Below are positions 43,444 to 54,104 of a stretch of DNA of 64,000 nucleotides, in pieces. The number at the start of each line of letters is the position of its first letter. The stretch's first letter is position 1. Source of the stretch: Cephalotrichum gorgonifer (lineage: Eukaryota > Ascomycota > Sordariomycetes > Microascales > Microascaceae); contig ONZQ02000002.1 of assembly GCA_900312665.1 (NCBI GenBank), positions 1,153,865-1,217,864 on the forward strand. Direction: 5' to 3'. Under the pieces are notes generated by a model, which was not told the origin of the DNA, did not search any database, and saw only the letters and a program-made list of their open reading frames with translations. The position numbers and the translations under genes were made by a program.

Positions 43444-45237
43444 CTAATATATACTCATTTCTTCCTCTTGCCCCCACTCACTCCATACCGGGATGCTCTC
43501 GGCTCCCAGGGCGATCGGATCACCATCCGCCCTCTGCTGCGTGCCCGCGATATGCGTTGGCCCAACGAGCTTGTAGGTGCCATTGCCTAGCTCTCGGAGA
43601 CACATCAGTGTTGTCGCGCCAGCGATGGCACAAACTAGATCACCTCTAGCAACGACTCCAGGCGCGAGACCGAAGTAGCCGCGATCGGTCTGGATGATCC
43701 TCCGGGTGTGCCCCCAGGCACGGACCCAGGAGTGAAAGACGGCTATGTTTCCCCCTTTCCCGTCCCTCTCGAACTGGTGATCAGGAATATCCATCCCCGG
43801 GACATTTCCTTCTAGTAGGCGCAAAATGTAGGCTGCCCGGTCAGCCTTCCATGTCTGCCTCCCTCGAGGCTGAAGGCCAGCGACAAGGATGTTCACAAAT
43901 GCCCAGAGTGCGGGCATGTCGCGGTACGGGGTGGCAATTTGAGTATCTGCCAAATCGCTCAGAATTCGGATAATGTCGCTGATACCAGACATGACCCAGT
44001 GTATGTCGGCCGAGACAAATTCGACTGTTCCAATAATTGTCCCTCGGACCTTGAGGACGCCATTGCTTACTGTTGCTAGAACATTGCCGGGAAGAGGGTG
44101 GGAGAAAGCCTTGATATTTTCGAGGGTGATCCTGATATCCCATCGAGGAACCCATGACGGATATGCCCCGGCGAGAGTAGAATGGCCGTGGTCTACTAAC
44201 GCCAGGATCCCTAAGTCGTTCCCGGTGGTAATATACTCTGAGGCGAAGCCTTGATAGACTTCGAGATGAGGCTTCGTATAGTCCGGCCGAAGATTTGAAG
44301 GCATCTCTCCCGGAAGAGCTAGGGACATGAAAGCGTAGATACGGTCCCTTGGGTCCGTCAACTGCAGCCCCCGTGTCGCGTCCATGACACCAGGGAAATA
44401 CGGGTTTGGCTTGTGGGTCATCAGGGGGATAGCCTCATTTTCGTGCCGGAGGGTGTACTGCGTCATGTGGGTTCTGAGCAGGGTCAGGTTGTATCGGGAA
44501 TGGATCTCTGTGGCTCTGGCGGTCATCCAGGAGTAAGCCCGCACGAGGGCGAGCCACTTGAACTGGCTGTTCCCCCATAGAACTTTAACGTCTCGATTCA
44601 TCCAAACTTCTTGAACGACCCACCCGCGCTCAAACCATGGCTGGTCGAAGAGAGCGCGCATGGCCTCCCATCTCTCGTCTTTGAGGAGTGGGTTGTCCGG
44701 GTCGGTCTCCGGGAAAGTGTCCCAGTCGACTTGCGTCTTGGCGAGGGTGCTGAGGATCATCTTGTCGGTTGCTGAGAGGAGCCCGGCCATCGCGTCTGCT
44801 TCTTCGTGGTAATCGGGATCCATCCCCAGACAGACGAGTACCCGATTAGCTCTCGTGTAGAGCTCACCCATCAGGGAGACTTGCTGGCCCCGCTCCACGA
44901 TGTCATTCTGGTTGATGCAGATTGCGTCGGCCCATAGGCTGCGGGGTTCAGTTGGGCTTCTGATTTGGAGCAGGACTTCATGGAGGTTTCGTGTGATATT
45001 GATTGATCTCTTGTCGCAGAGTATGGGGATGGGGTTTTCGGGCGCTCCCCAGACGTACGAGATTGCCTCAAAGAAAGGCATGGTCGCCAGTGGCGAGACG
45101 TGGAGGTGGCATATTAGAGGGGATGTTCCACTGCCAGGTTCTAAGATGAGGTATCTGATGTGCTTCTCGCTTGGGAGGGGAGTGTATTGGTAAGGGCCCG
45201 TTTGTCCGGATGCTGCCTGTTGGGTTGTATGGGACAT
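43444..45237 (-). CDS. HET-domain protein (heterokaryon incompatibility)
   Basis: Single exon, 597 aa. The HET domain spans about residues 50-200 with its three blocks: FEAISYVWG, SLWADAICINQNDIVERGQQ and LMGELYTRANRVLVCLG. After it comes a long helical region with DPRDRIYAFMSLA, also usual in these proteins, and a C-terminal segment GYFGLAPGVVARGDLVCAIAG, which is the conserved ending of this group. HET proteins trigger programmed cell death when incompatible strains fuse; most family members have no assigned partner. There is no NACHT or WD40 extension. The start ATG (MSHTTQQAASG) precedes the domain by a normal distance. The upstream region has GC-rich GGGCT repeats at about 45465-45485. 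Confidence 0.95.
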   Translation of the reverse strand: MSHTTQQAASGQTGPYQYTPLPSEKHIRYLILEPGSGTSPLICHLHVSPLATMPFFEAISYVWGAPENPIPILCDKRSINITRNLHEVLLQIRSPTEPRSLWADAICINQNDIVERGQQVSLMGELYTRANRVLVCLGMDPDYHEEADAMAGLLSATDKMILSTLAKTQVDWDTFPETDPDNPLLKDERWEAMRALFDQPWFERGWVVQEVWMNRDVKVLWGNSQFKWLALVRAYSWMTARATEIHSRYNLTLLRTHMTQYTLRHENEAIPLMTHKPNPYFPGVMDATRGLQLTDPRDRIYAFMSLALPGEMPSNLRPDYTKPHLEVYQGFASEYITTGNDLGILALVDHGHSTLAGAYPSWVPRWDIRITLENIKAFSHPLPGNVLATVSNGVLKVRGTIIGTVEFVSADIHWVMSGISDIIRILSDLADTQIATPYRDMPALWAFVNILVAGLQPRGRQTWKADRAAYILRLLEGNVPGMDIPDHQFERDGKGGNIAVFHSWVRAWGHTRRIIQTDRGYFGLAPGVVARGDLVCAIAGATTLMCLRELGNGTYKLVGPTHIAGTQQRADGDPIALGAESIPVWSEWGQEEEMSIY

Positions 45238-46524
45238 GACGGCGATGAGGAGTGGAAGAAAGCGGAGAATGCGGAGAGGAGAAAAAGTGGAGAGTCGTCG
45301 GGCAGTTGTCGAGGCGTTTGGCTTCGCATTTGACCCCTAAATGCATGCAAATATACCAACTATTGTAAGATATTCCCGATGGATGTTTCCTCGAGCTAGC
45401 AGCTGTCTGTGTTCAAAGTCTGTTGTGAGCGGGGCTGGCTCCGTCTCCCCGGGCCGGGCCTGGTCCCGGGCTGGGCTGGGCTGGGTATTTATTGATTAGT
45501 TAATCCTGTCTGTAAATATACTATGTGAGAAGATTAATACTTGTAACTATCAACTCATAAATATAACCTGCCCCATACTTGCACTCGAACATTTCATATA
45601 CTATAGATACAATTTCTCGTCACACCAGGTCTGGAGTTTAATAACACGGGTTTTTTTTATCGTGCATCTCAAGTCTCTGGCCCTTACTCCCGTTCCTTGG
45701 ACATGAGCTCTGTGCTCTCAATCAGCTCTGTATCTACATCCCTGGCCACAAAGTCAAGGCTCTTTGTCGCATCCAGTGATTATTCCGCAGAAGCACGACA
45801 ACGCATTTATTTCCATTTCCCGGGCCAGATAATTCTATTTCAGGAACACCTGGTCTATGATACGGTGTGACTAACCTACATTTCTCACCTCCAAGGGTAA
45901 CACCATCTACGTGGCTGGAATGCCTTAACCGCCGCCACTAAGAGGCGTGAGCTATTCCTACGGCATGCGTTATATGAGGAAGACGATACCGAGATAGCAA
46001 CATGTCTACGGCGAATGGCATACACATGCTCTACTTCGATCAAGACGAGTTCCTGATTCATGGGCCAGAAGATCGAAGTGTATTATCCTGAAGGTATTAG
46101 CCATTATGCTGAAGGTGCAGGTTAATGATTGGATTTTATACCTTGCCATAGCTAATGCCCGGGTAGACTGGCTCTCATACGTGACACGATAAGCTCCCTG
46201 CACCGCCTACGTTTTAGGTCACCTTGAGCGTTTCGTTCACCGCGGCGGGAGATTGATTACTTACAAACCGGTCCACACGGAAATCATAGAGGATGACGTA
46301 TTAAGTATGTATGTAGTGGGGTATACAATCAGCCAATAAAGAAGACACATATAGGAACGGTGTCCCGCCATTGTTATAAATGGTATGGTGATCGTAATTG
46401 CCGCTGAGGGAGACATCTAGAAATGTAAGGTATGTTGGGTATAGTATGCTATAATGAAAGACTCCGCTCTGATCAAAACAACGGAAACAGCAATGAGATA
46501 ATTCCAGCCATAGCGCCATGGCGC
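45238..46524. other. intergenic, HET promoter region
   Basis: Near the HET gene lie CCGGGCCGGGCC and tandem GGGCT units (about 45450-45486). The remainder is AT-richer and shows no recognisable gene. Confidence 0.45.
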
Positions 46525-47909
46525 CTAATAATGATCTACCAGCTCGTGGTCCCTCTCCTCTCTGCTCTGGAAACGGCGCTTTATAAACCGTGGGACCATC
46601 ACCTCCCACATATATTCTCGGAAGACTTTGGTAGTACCAAAGACGAGGAAGGTGAGGAGACCTGGGGACACTCCGGTCATGAACTGCAGGAAATCGAGGT
46701 GGGACGCCCTTGTGCTAAAGTCTGGGCCGTTGCCTAACTTAATTCCCTGGTTTCGGTGCCAGGATGAGATTTGAAACCAGATGACGAACACTTCGAACGC
46801 ACTACACCCTCAATCAACGTATCAGCAAGGGAGGCCTAACAATCAAAATAGAGGGTCGGAAGAGAAGAGATCAAGTGAAGCCTACCTCATAGCAAATAGA
46901 GCAATACTAAACCGAAACAAAATCCATCGGTCGTAGATGTTGCGTTTCTCCGGCGGTATTACGCGAGTGTCATCACCCGTCAGCCTCGTCGTAGAGCGAG
47001 AGGCATACGCAAGATACCCCGTGGTTAGATGTGTTCTTAAGTAAATGTATTTCCCTAGCACAGCTAGAAGGATAACCATTGCAAGGGTTGTTCCAAAAGC
47101 CACTAAAGGAGGCCCGGTCAGACGAGATCAAGACACTGCAGGTTATACCTGTAACGTACTCAGGAAGTTGGCAATAACAAGGTAGGCAGTTGGTGATTTC
47201 CTCACAGCATTGACCCTGAGGAGGCAGATGGGCAGAATGGGCAGGAGAGCGGAAATGATCTTGGCAGCATTGGCCGTACAAGGTCCGCCAAGGTGAAATT
47301 TTTGGATTCGGTACGTGGCCTGTGCAAGTGATGCTGCCCTGTACATCTACGTTTAGTAGTCTTTTTTATAGTGCTTAGGAATTGTGGTGAGAAGCCATAC
47401 CAGATGAATACGAGTAGCGCCTCAGCGTTGTAGCAATAATACTCTAGACCATGATCAGTCAACATGTGGATGATCCCAGAGTTGGGCAACGAGGCAACAT
47501 ACGTATGTAAAAGAAAACAAGGTTTAAACCCGGGGGCACACTAGTGACTGCCATCTCTGGATCAGTAATATGTGACACGCTATAGTTGTATTGCTCCATC
47601 TTTATGTCGCGATACCTGACGATGGTATGTAACTGCTGGGCGATGGAGGCGCAAGTCGCGATGCCGGTAAAGTAGCCGAAAAGAGCGATATCTAGAAGAG
47701 GAGGAATACCAATCAATAATCTTGTACCATATCCCGCATAGGGTTCGTCGGGAGCATATTTGGTAGCTACTAAAGTACTCACAGCTCATTCTCTCGTGGT
47801 GGGCCCATGTCAGCCATATCACCAGTATGCTGGCTGATAGGCAAAGAAACGACCAGATAAGTACCCCGACAGCAGTCCCAATGGCTTCGGTTGGAATCTG
47901 GACGCCCAT
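46525..47909 (-). CDS. polytopic (7-TM-like) membrane protein, unknown
   Basis: Six exons, complement(46525..46801, 46886..47102, 47160..47338, 47401..47443, 47503..47691, 47783..47909), give at least 343 aa with all phases closing. Hydrophobic stretches include IGTAVGVLIWSFLCLSASIL, FGYFTGIATCASIAQQL, EALLVFIWAASLAQATY, IISALLPILPICLL, MAFGTTLAMVILLAVLGKYI, FSIALFAMSAFEVFVIWF and PGLLTFLVFGTTKVF, i.e. about seven TM segments with a basic cytoplasmic tail. The layout is receptor-like, but I recognise no known family motif. The N-terminus is uncertain: the frame is open upstream of the ATG at 47909 (PYCYHSIDFGPG...) to a pyrimidine-rich TTGCAG acceptor near 47973, so another exon may exist. 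Confidence 0.7.
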
Positions 47910-49175
47910 TCCGGGGCCAAAATCGATAGAGTGGTAGCAATATGGTGGAGATGACAGGTTTCCCGTGCCACTTCTGCAAGCAGAGAGAGCGAAAGGAAAC
48001 TAATAAATTCTCAATGTTTCGTCGGAGTCGGGGGCGGGCCGACCCTGGATCCTAGCATTGTATATTAAATAACTTTCCGGCCGGTGGGAACGCGTGGGCT
48101 GGGGCTGGAGTGGGGGGGTGGAGTGGGGGGGAAAGGGGTGCGGAGTCGAGACGGAGTCGAGGCGGAGTGAAGCTCTCCTGAGAAAGCACTAGAGGGCCTT
48201 TGGACATGGCGTGGCTCAAAATGCGATAATGCCTTTCCCCTTTAGGAATTATTAGCAGCTCTCGGGAGATGTCTGTGGGTCTCGCCGATCAGACCAGGGG
48301 GTTGACATGTGAAAAATACCACCTGACAAGAAGGAATTGGCTAGCTCCTTGCATGAATGAAACTCAAAGTCAGGTTTATGACAGTCAATGCGTCGCTAGC
48401 CTGCCCCGTTCCCACAGAGGCTTACGTAGTATCAATACTGGACCATTCCTTCCTGTCGGGCCATTCTCAAACTCCTACCTTGTTCTCCTACTCGTACATT
48501 GGTTTATCATATGGGAATACATGCTTTGTTCTAAGCGTTATATGTAAGTTCTCCCTGTATCGAAGCCTAAGTTCTCTCACCACATCTTCACTTTTACCTT
48601 TCACGTCTCCCAATCCTTGCAAACTGTAGCTATGGCGCGACATTGAAGGAAACACAGAAGTATTTGACTTGGCATCTCAATTGGTTTACAGACATGCTCT
48701 GTTTGAGAAAAAAAAAAATGACGAGTCAGGAAATGCCGATACTAATGGGCAGGGAGGGTAGTAAGTATGCACCTCACACCGATGGTCGATGGATAATCGA
48801 TTGAATTAATTTGCTGAGCAGTGGCCAATTTGAATCCCAAGGGTTGCAGTCAATGTAACAAAAATGGGGAGTGTGTTGCATCGCGACCCTACCTCTGATT
48901 CCCGACAACGTCTCTTTTAGCTTTCCATCCAGGTGGACAGCAATAGAGGTAGCCTGTGGAACGAGGGCTTATCAAAAAGCTGACAAGCCCTATATTATGA
49001 TGTTTTAGCAGAAAAATTTCTACCAGAACTCTACCCTAAGTTCTGGTACAATCATATGCCAGGGAGCAATGGAACATGTTTCTCCCCTGGCGATAAACGA
49101 ACCCCTAGACTCGTCTATCTGCTAAGATAAATACGACATGTCATACAAGCCATCCCCTTCCTTGCTTTATCAAGG
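47910..49175. other. intergenic, G-rich promoter segment
   Basis: Four G tracts of 4-7 bases lie at 48101-48138, followed by three imperfect 11-bp tandem units starting CGGAGTCGAG (48141-48173). They are upstream of the 7-TM-like gene. No gene recognised in the rest. Confidence 0.45.
48141..48173 (+). repeat. 11-bp tandem repeat with CGG triplets
   Basis: CGGAGTCGAGA, CGGAGTCGAGG and CGGAGTGAAGC follow each other without spacers. CGG triplets at fixed spacing are typical half-sites for Zn2Cys6 regulators, but binding here is inferred only. Confidence 0.5.
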
Positions 49176-51126
49176 CTATCGCGGTAACGCAACTTGGTCC
49201 CAGGGGGGCCACAGCTCGGTTTCGACGTCGAACATCTCCCCGCTGATAAACTCTGGAAACTCCAAGTTCGGCGACGGTAGACCCTCTAACCCAGCACCAC
49301 TATATGGAGTCCCTGCTGCATCTGGCCGCAACTTCGTCTGTTGAGCATACACCAGGTTCCCAAGCATATGCGTAACGTGACAGCTCAGCCCGATGGACCT
49401 AAACCACACAACCAGTTTCGTGACTAGCGAATCCAGAGCCGAAATATCATGAGAGAGACATAGCCTCTCCTCATAGTTATTGAGAAGTTGGCAAAGTGTA
49501 AGGGCGGAGAAGGTGATAACATGGTAAATGTGGTCGGTAAGGTGTTGGGTGCGTTCGTCGGTTGTATCCATCGCGAGGTTAATAATCGAGGTCGTGAGGC
49601 GCACCAGTTCTGACAGCGGGGAGTCGCCCATGCGGCTGTGAGTTGATTTTACAGCTTGACCCAAGGTCAGTAGGAGGGCGAAGTAGTATCCCATTTGAAG
49701 GAACTGCGAGCGGGGCTGGTCTGAAAATAATGGTTAGTCCAGGAGCGTCATGAGCAGCCATTCTACCATTCGGCTGTGTAACTTACCGAATAAAGACTCC
49801 CATTCGGCCCTCCACGTACGTAGTGCTAGCTCGGTGTCCGGACGGTTGATTGGTGTGTTGTTGGACTGTTGGTATATCGTCCAGTATAAATGTACTTCGG
49901 CCACCATCCTCATTTCGAAGTTGGACATGGATGCGCTGTCAACCCGGTCCAGCGGGCGCCGACAGTTCTTTATGTGCTGTTCCTGGAGAATTGTCCTCCG
50001 CCTCGTACCGACGCAGTATCTAATATGTTAGCCTATTTCTCTAGAACAAGGGGGCGGAAGCTTACTGTAAATGAGCTAGGCAAAGGTGATTCCAGATACA
50101 CCACATATCGATATGGGCCCTGCTCGCCAACTTGGATTTCGCCTCTACTACCGGCCCAAACTCTGCATTGGCCAAGGTCTGCTGGAGAGCATAACTTGTA
50201 AGGAGCCAGCCATCCATGCTCAGGGGTACTTGTCCGACAGTAGTTGACCATAAACTGAGTATCAGTACTGATTGGAAGAAATCAATGGAGTTCTCCATTG
50301 TAAGCAATGACCTTGAGACTAATGCTTGCGCTTCGCCGAGAAGTTCCGGGGCAAGTCTCATGGCTAGTTCATCCGTGGTATGCCGTACTGCTATTAGGCA
50401 GACGCTGCATAGTAACAACGGGGATTGTGACACGAGAGTGAGCAGGTTTTTGGTAGATGACAACTCGTCGAACCTGACCCACCGGCCGTAGTGTTCTCGA
50501 AACCTGGGGCTTGATTAACTCCCATTCCTAGTGAAGAGGGCCGAGGAACACGAACAGCGACACGAGTTGGTATGCCTCGGAGTATGATAGCAATCCTCTA
50601 GAGATAATGTCTCCCTGCTGCCCTGGCGAAGTGTGTGTATCGTTGGGAGAATGAATTCCCATCTCAGTTGCGACGTCCCGAATCAAAAATACCGGCGCTG
50701 GATTCGGGCCTATAGACGGCGCTTCCTCTCCTGAAGACTGCGCAGCGGTCGACTGCGGAATGAGGACATCGAGGCGGGAGCCAATTCGGTCAACCAGCGC
50801 ACTCACGGCACCTTCCAACCGGTCAAGCCTGCAAATTGTTAGCCCGGTTTTATGCAAGATTGCAAGGTATGGGCTTACCGCTGATTTATGGCGGCATATT
50901 GGGTTGTGCTCGGAGTCGACGTCGATGTTGGGGTTGGAACTGGAAGTGCGCCTCCTGGTGCCGCGGTGAAGCTCGCATCGCCAGCAGCTTCAAGTGAGCA
51001 TGGTAGCTTCAGTGTTTGACACTTGAGGCAGGTGCCTAGCCTGCTCTCAGACTGGTAGCATCTTGTTTTATGGCGGCGGCATGTGTCGCATGCCTTGGAT
51101 GCACGCTCCGAGCGGAGCGGAGGCAT
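49176..51126 (-). CDS. Zn2Cys6 transcription factor, cluster regulator
   Basis: Five exons, complement(49176..49720, 49787..50019, 50066..50503, 50556..50828, 50879..51126), give 578 aa; all phases close. The zinc cluster is near the N-terminus (SKACDTCRRHKTRCYQ...CLKCQTLKLPCSL). A short leucine-rich coiled region (DRLEGAVSALVDRIGSRLDVL) follows, suitable for dimerisation, then the fungal transcription factor domain with FREHYGRWVRFDEL, SPLLLCSVCLIAVRHT and SFQSVLILSLW-like helices. The intron at 50504-50555 uses donor GTTCGT. ATG 51126 is the first ATG in the frame; an upstream TTG is ignored. It is oriented like the MFS transporter gene behind it (51615-53441) and probably regulates the 49-58 kb group. 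Confidence 0.9.
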
Positions 51127-51614
51127 TTCCGATAATGGCACTACTAGCAACCGACCCTTCAACCTGAGTCAAAGTGAAGACGGGAGTGGAAAGGCGTTAT
51201 AGCTGAAGTGGATTCGCGTGCTCGCTTTACCCATCGCCCACACCCAATCATTCGCTTAGTCATGGATGTCGCCATATGTCCTTATCAAATCCACTTGCGA
51301 CGACTTGTTCGTCCTATCGATCCCGACCTAGATCTGTTGGTGGACTGGACTAGTCTCTGGACCACTGTATGAGGTGCGGTATAATTTTTGGCTTGGTGGG
51401 TTCCTATCAAGACTACATATACTTATTACTCCAGTGATCCACTAATCAGAGACAGGGGAGTATACAAGCTTCCGATTGGCGCGGCTTCTCAACGAGCAAA
51501 TAGTATTGCAGATTACAATGGTCGATGTGCACAGCGGGATCAAATAAACCGAATTCCAATAGTGATTTACTACTCCCCACTACCGACTTCAAGGTCAAGG
51601 CCAGTCGGTGCCTC
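51127..51614. promoter_or_regulatory. promoter of Zn2Cys6 regulator
   Basis: A 488-bp spacer between the transporter 3' end and the regulator ATG, both on the minus strand. No specific motif stands out. Confidence 0.4.
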
Positions 51615-53441
51615 TTACTGCTCCTCCACATCCCGCGAGCCCTTTTCAGTCACTTCGACGCCAGAGTCTCCACCATCAAACATTCGATATAGAATCTTCC
51701 ATACCATTATTACGACTGCTCCTGCGACGGCACATGCGCCAGCGATAGCAAGGCCGCGAGTATAGCGAGGAGCGTCTGTTGGTGGGAGAATTAGCACATC
51801 TATACTAAATGTTCGGCAAAAGTTCGTAGGGAAAGACTGAAGCTCACCTTGTTGCCGGAATAGCTGATTGCCCGGAAGTCCAGCAAGCTGTATCGACATG
51901 ACATACGCAGCTAACGCGACAGGGCGCTTGTAGTCCGCCATCTTGGAAGTGAGCCACGCAGCGTTAATCGCCTGAGCGCTACCCATACCCATTTGTGTCA
52001 TAACGACACCACCTAATCAAGGAAAGAGAGGGCATTAGCTCACGTTATACCTCTATTTTGTCCCTGCAAACATTCGTCTGTTTCGCGTTGATGGGAAGGA
52101 GGGAGATATCATACCGTAAAGCACCCATTTCGACACGCCATCCTTGGCGAAAGCAAGCCAAAAGAGGCCAGCCGCGCCACACAGGAACCCGAAGGTAATA
52201 TGCAGTCCCCGTTCGCGCAGGCGGTCACTGCTGTACGCCAGGGTGACAGACAAGATGAGTGCGCAAGCACTGCCCACCGAGTTCATGCCGTTGGCCTGTA
52301 GCCCAGAGAATCCGAGGGACTTTATTATGGAAGGCGCGTAGGTGTTTACGGGTTGGATCATGACCCTGCAATTCTGTGGATTAGTGAGACGCAACATGCA
52401 GGCGGACCATTGCCCGAACGAAAGGAGGGCAAGGGGAGGGTGAATAGTACATAGTAAGAAAGGCAGAGATAATATGCCCGTAAAGCTTCCAGTCGGCAAA
52501 GGTCTCGAGGATGTGGGACGGCAACACTGGTTTGCCGTGCCGGAGGGCTTTGGTAGGGTCGTTGCGCAGGACTCGGGTTACGATGATGGAGGCTTGTCGG
52601 TCGTTAAAGAGGCTGGCGGAGCGGTTGAAGAATACCTTCGGCGCCGCGGCACCATGCGGCAAATACAGGTAGGCGAAGACGGAGAGCACACAGGTCAAGA
52701 CTCCCTCTTTTATCATGAAGGTGTCAGCGTCTGTGTGTATGTCCAGAGTCAAGGCTTGTTCTTGTCTCTTCTGTACTTACCGATTAGAAATAGCCATTGC
52801 CACCCTGCGAGCCCATGTTTTCCTCTCAGAGACAGTAGGCCAATTGCCAGGGGGCCGGACAGCATCCCCGCGATAGAATTTGACGCCCAGAAAAAGGCAA
52901 ACCTCAACCCAAGCTCCTGGTTGGTGTAGAACCTTGAGATGTACAACGCCATACCAGGGATATATCCGCCCTCAAGTGCGCCGATGAGGAAGCGACAGGC
53001 GTACAGCCCAGATGGGTTGCGTATGAACATTTGGCACCACGTAACCGTACCCCACAGAAGCATCGTCAGGGGAAGAAAGCGCTCAGGCCCGAGGACCTTG
53101 GAGATCATGTTGAAGGGTAGCTCGGTAATGACGAACCCCACGATGAACAAAGTTTGGGCGAGGTTGATATGGTAGTTGTCGATGTGGACGTCGGCACGGA
53201 AGGTGTCAGTTAGCGCGTTGGAAATATTCGTCCGGTCGAATTGCAGGAACACAAAAAAGAGGATGATAAAAGGCATGATGAAGGTGTCGACGCGTCGTAC
53301 AGCCGCGCGAGCCTCCGCGGGTGACCATGTCAAGGTTGGGGAATAACCCGGTATTTCCAAAGCCAACGGAGAGAGGGAGACATTGTCCGTGTCGTGAACT
53401 TGACTGGACGACTCTGTCTCATCCTTGGTGGTGGACGCCAT
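51615..53441 (-). CDS. MFS transporter, allantoate permease (Dal5) type
   Basis: Five exons, complement(51615..51775, 51848..52012, 52115..52365, 52451..52706, 52781..53441), encode 497 aa with all phases closing. The anion:cation symporter signature FLQFDRTNISNALTD follows TM1. Further marks are VGFVITELPFNMISK, WGTVTWCQMF, the TM5 region RFLIGALEGGYIPGMALYISR, AFFWASNSIAGMLSGPLAIG, and the second-half block SACALILSVTLAYSSDRLRERG. This family carries small organic anions such as allantoate, nicotinate, pantothenate, biotin or tartrate-like acids, in symport with protons. Its divergent neighbour is an arylsulfotransferase-like gene, so an aromatic or sulfonated acid is a tempting but unproven substrate. 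Confidence 0.92.
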
Positions 53442-53797
53442 TGGGTTGTATGAGTCTCGAGTTCCGAAATCGCGGTGTAAAGTCTCTCGCGGTCTAGATG
53501 AGGCCAGCTTGATGCCAATTTAACAAGACTTGAGGTGTTTCCAAATTCGCGAAGTCTGCAGTGGTAGCTTGATGATCACCTCCTACATAGCGCTCCATTC
53601 CCATGCTTGCAGCGAGGGAGATTTTTATATAAATTCATCTCGTCGGTGTTGTCGTCGTACGTAGATAGCAACATCTATCAGAGGATTGCGTGCTTATCGG
53701 ATTGTCCAAAAGAAGATATGAAGCTTGTGGATATATGGCCAGGCTATCCATTCATGGCCCACTCTTTCGATCAAGGCGCGATTGTGGCGTCGCCCCA

Positions 53798-53837
53798 CCG
53801 TCGGTATGCCGCCGGCATACCGGCGGTAAACCGACGG
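53798..53837. promoter_or_regulatory. nested palindrome, candidate Zn2Cys6 operator
   Basis: The inner arm CGGTATGCCG (53802-53811) and CGGCATACCG (53813-53822) are perfect inverted repeats around one base. Outside them CCGTCGGT (53798-53805) and ACCGACGG (53830-53837) form a second perfect inverted pair. Many CGG/CCG triplets occur, the half-sites of Zn2Cys6 dimers. It lies about 360 bp from the transporter ATG and 270 bp from the arylsulfotransferase ATG. Confidence 0.6.
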
Positions 53838-53983
53838 CTGCTCGGGAATCTCCACTTCTCCTGATTGCGCCATGCTGAACCGAGGACCTGAGACGATGGT
53901 GCCCATTATCAGCCTAGCAAGTAGCCATTTCTGTAGTGTAAGGTTTAATACTGGATCCAAGGCTATGGCGGGCTAGATGGGAG

Positions 53984-53989
53984 TATAAA
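53984..53989 (+). promoter_or_regulatory. TATA box of arylsulfotransferase-like gene
   Basis: TATAAA in the context GAGTATAAAG. An in-frame ATG at 54000 lies only about 10 bp downstream and is probably upstream of the transcription start, which supports translation from the ATG at 54105. Confidence 0.55.
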
Positions 53990-54104
53990 GTCATGTCCTA
54001 TGAAATACTCTGTTTGCTCTATTCATACTCCTCTTGTAACCCCCGAAGTCTCCTTCCACAATCTTGAATTCCACTACATCTATACACACATCATAATCCA
54101 GACA

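Larger units (their letters stand above)
53442..54104. promoter_or_regulatory. divergent promoter, transporter/arylsulfotransferase
   Basis: A 663-bp region between two head-to-head genes. It contains the nested palindrome at 53798-53837 and a TATAAA at 53984-53989, the latter oriented toward the arylsulfotransferase gene. Confidence 0.65.

Noticed and set aside
53690..53960. Short open frames over the nested palindrome
   Set aside because: The frames come from the repeat itself and have no homology-like features.
54000..54104. In-frame upstream ATG of the arylsulfotransferase gene
   Set aside because: It lies about 10 bp after the TATA box, so it is probably not in the mRNA, and the extra 35 residues do not look like a family N-terminus.
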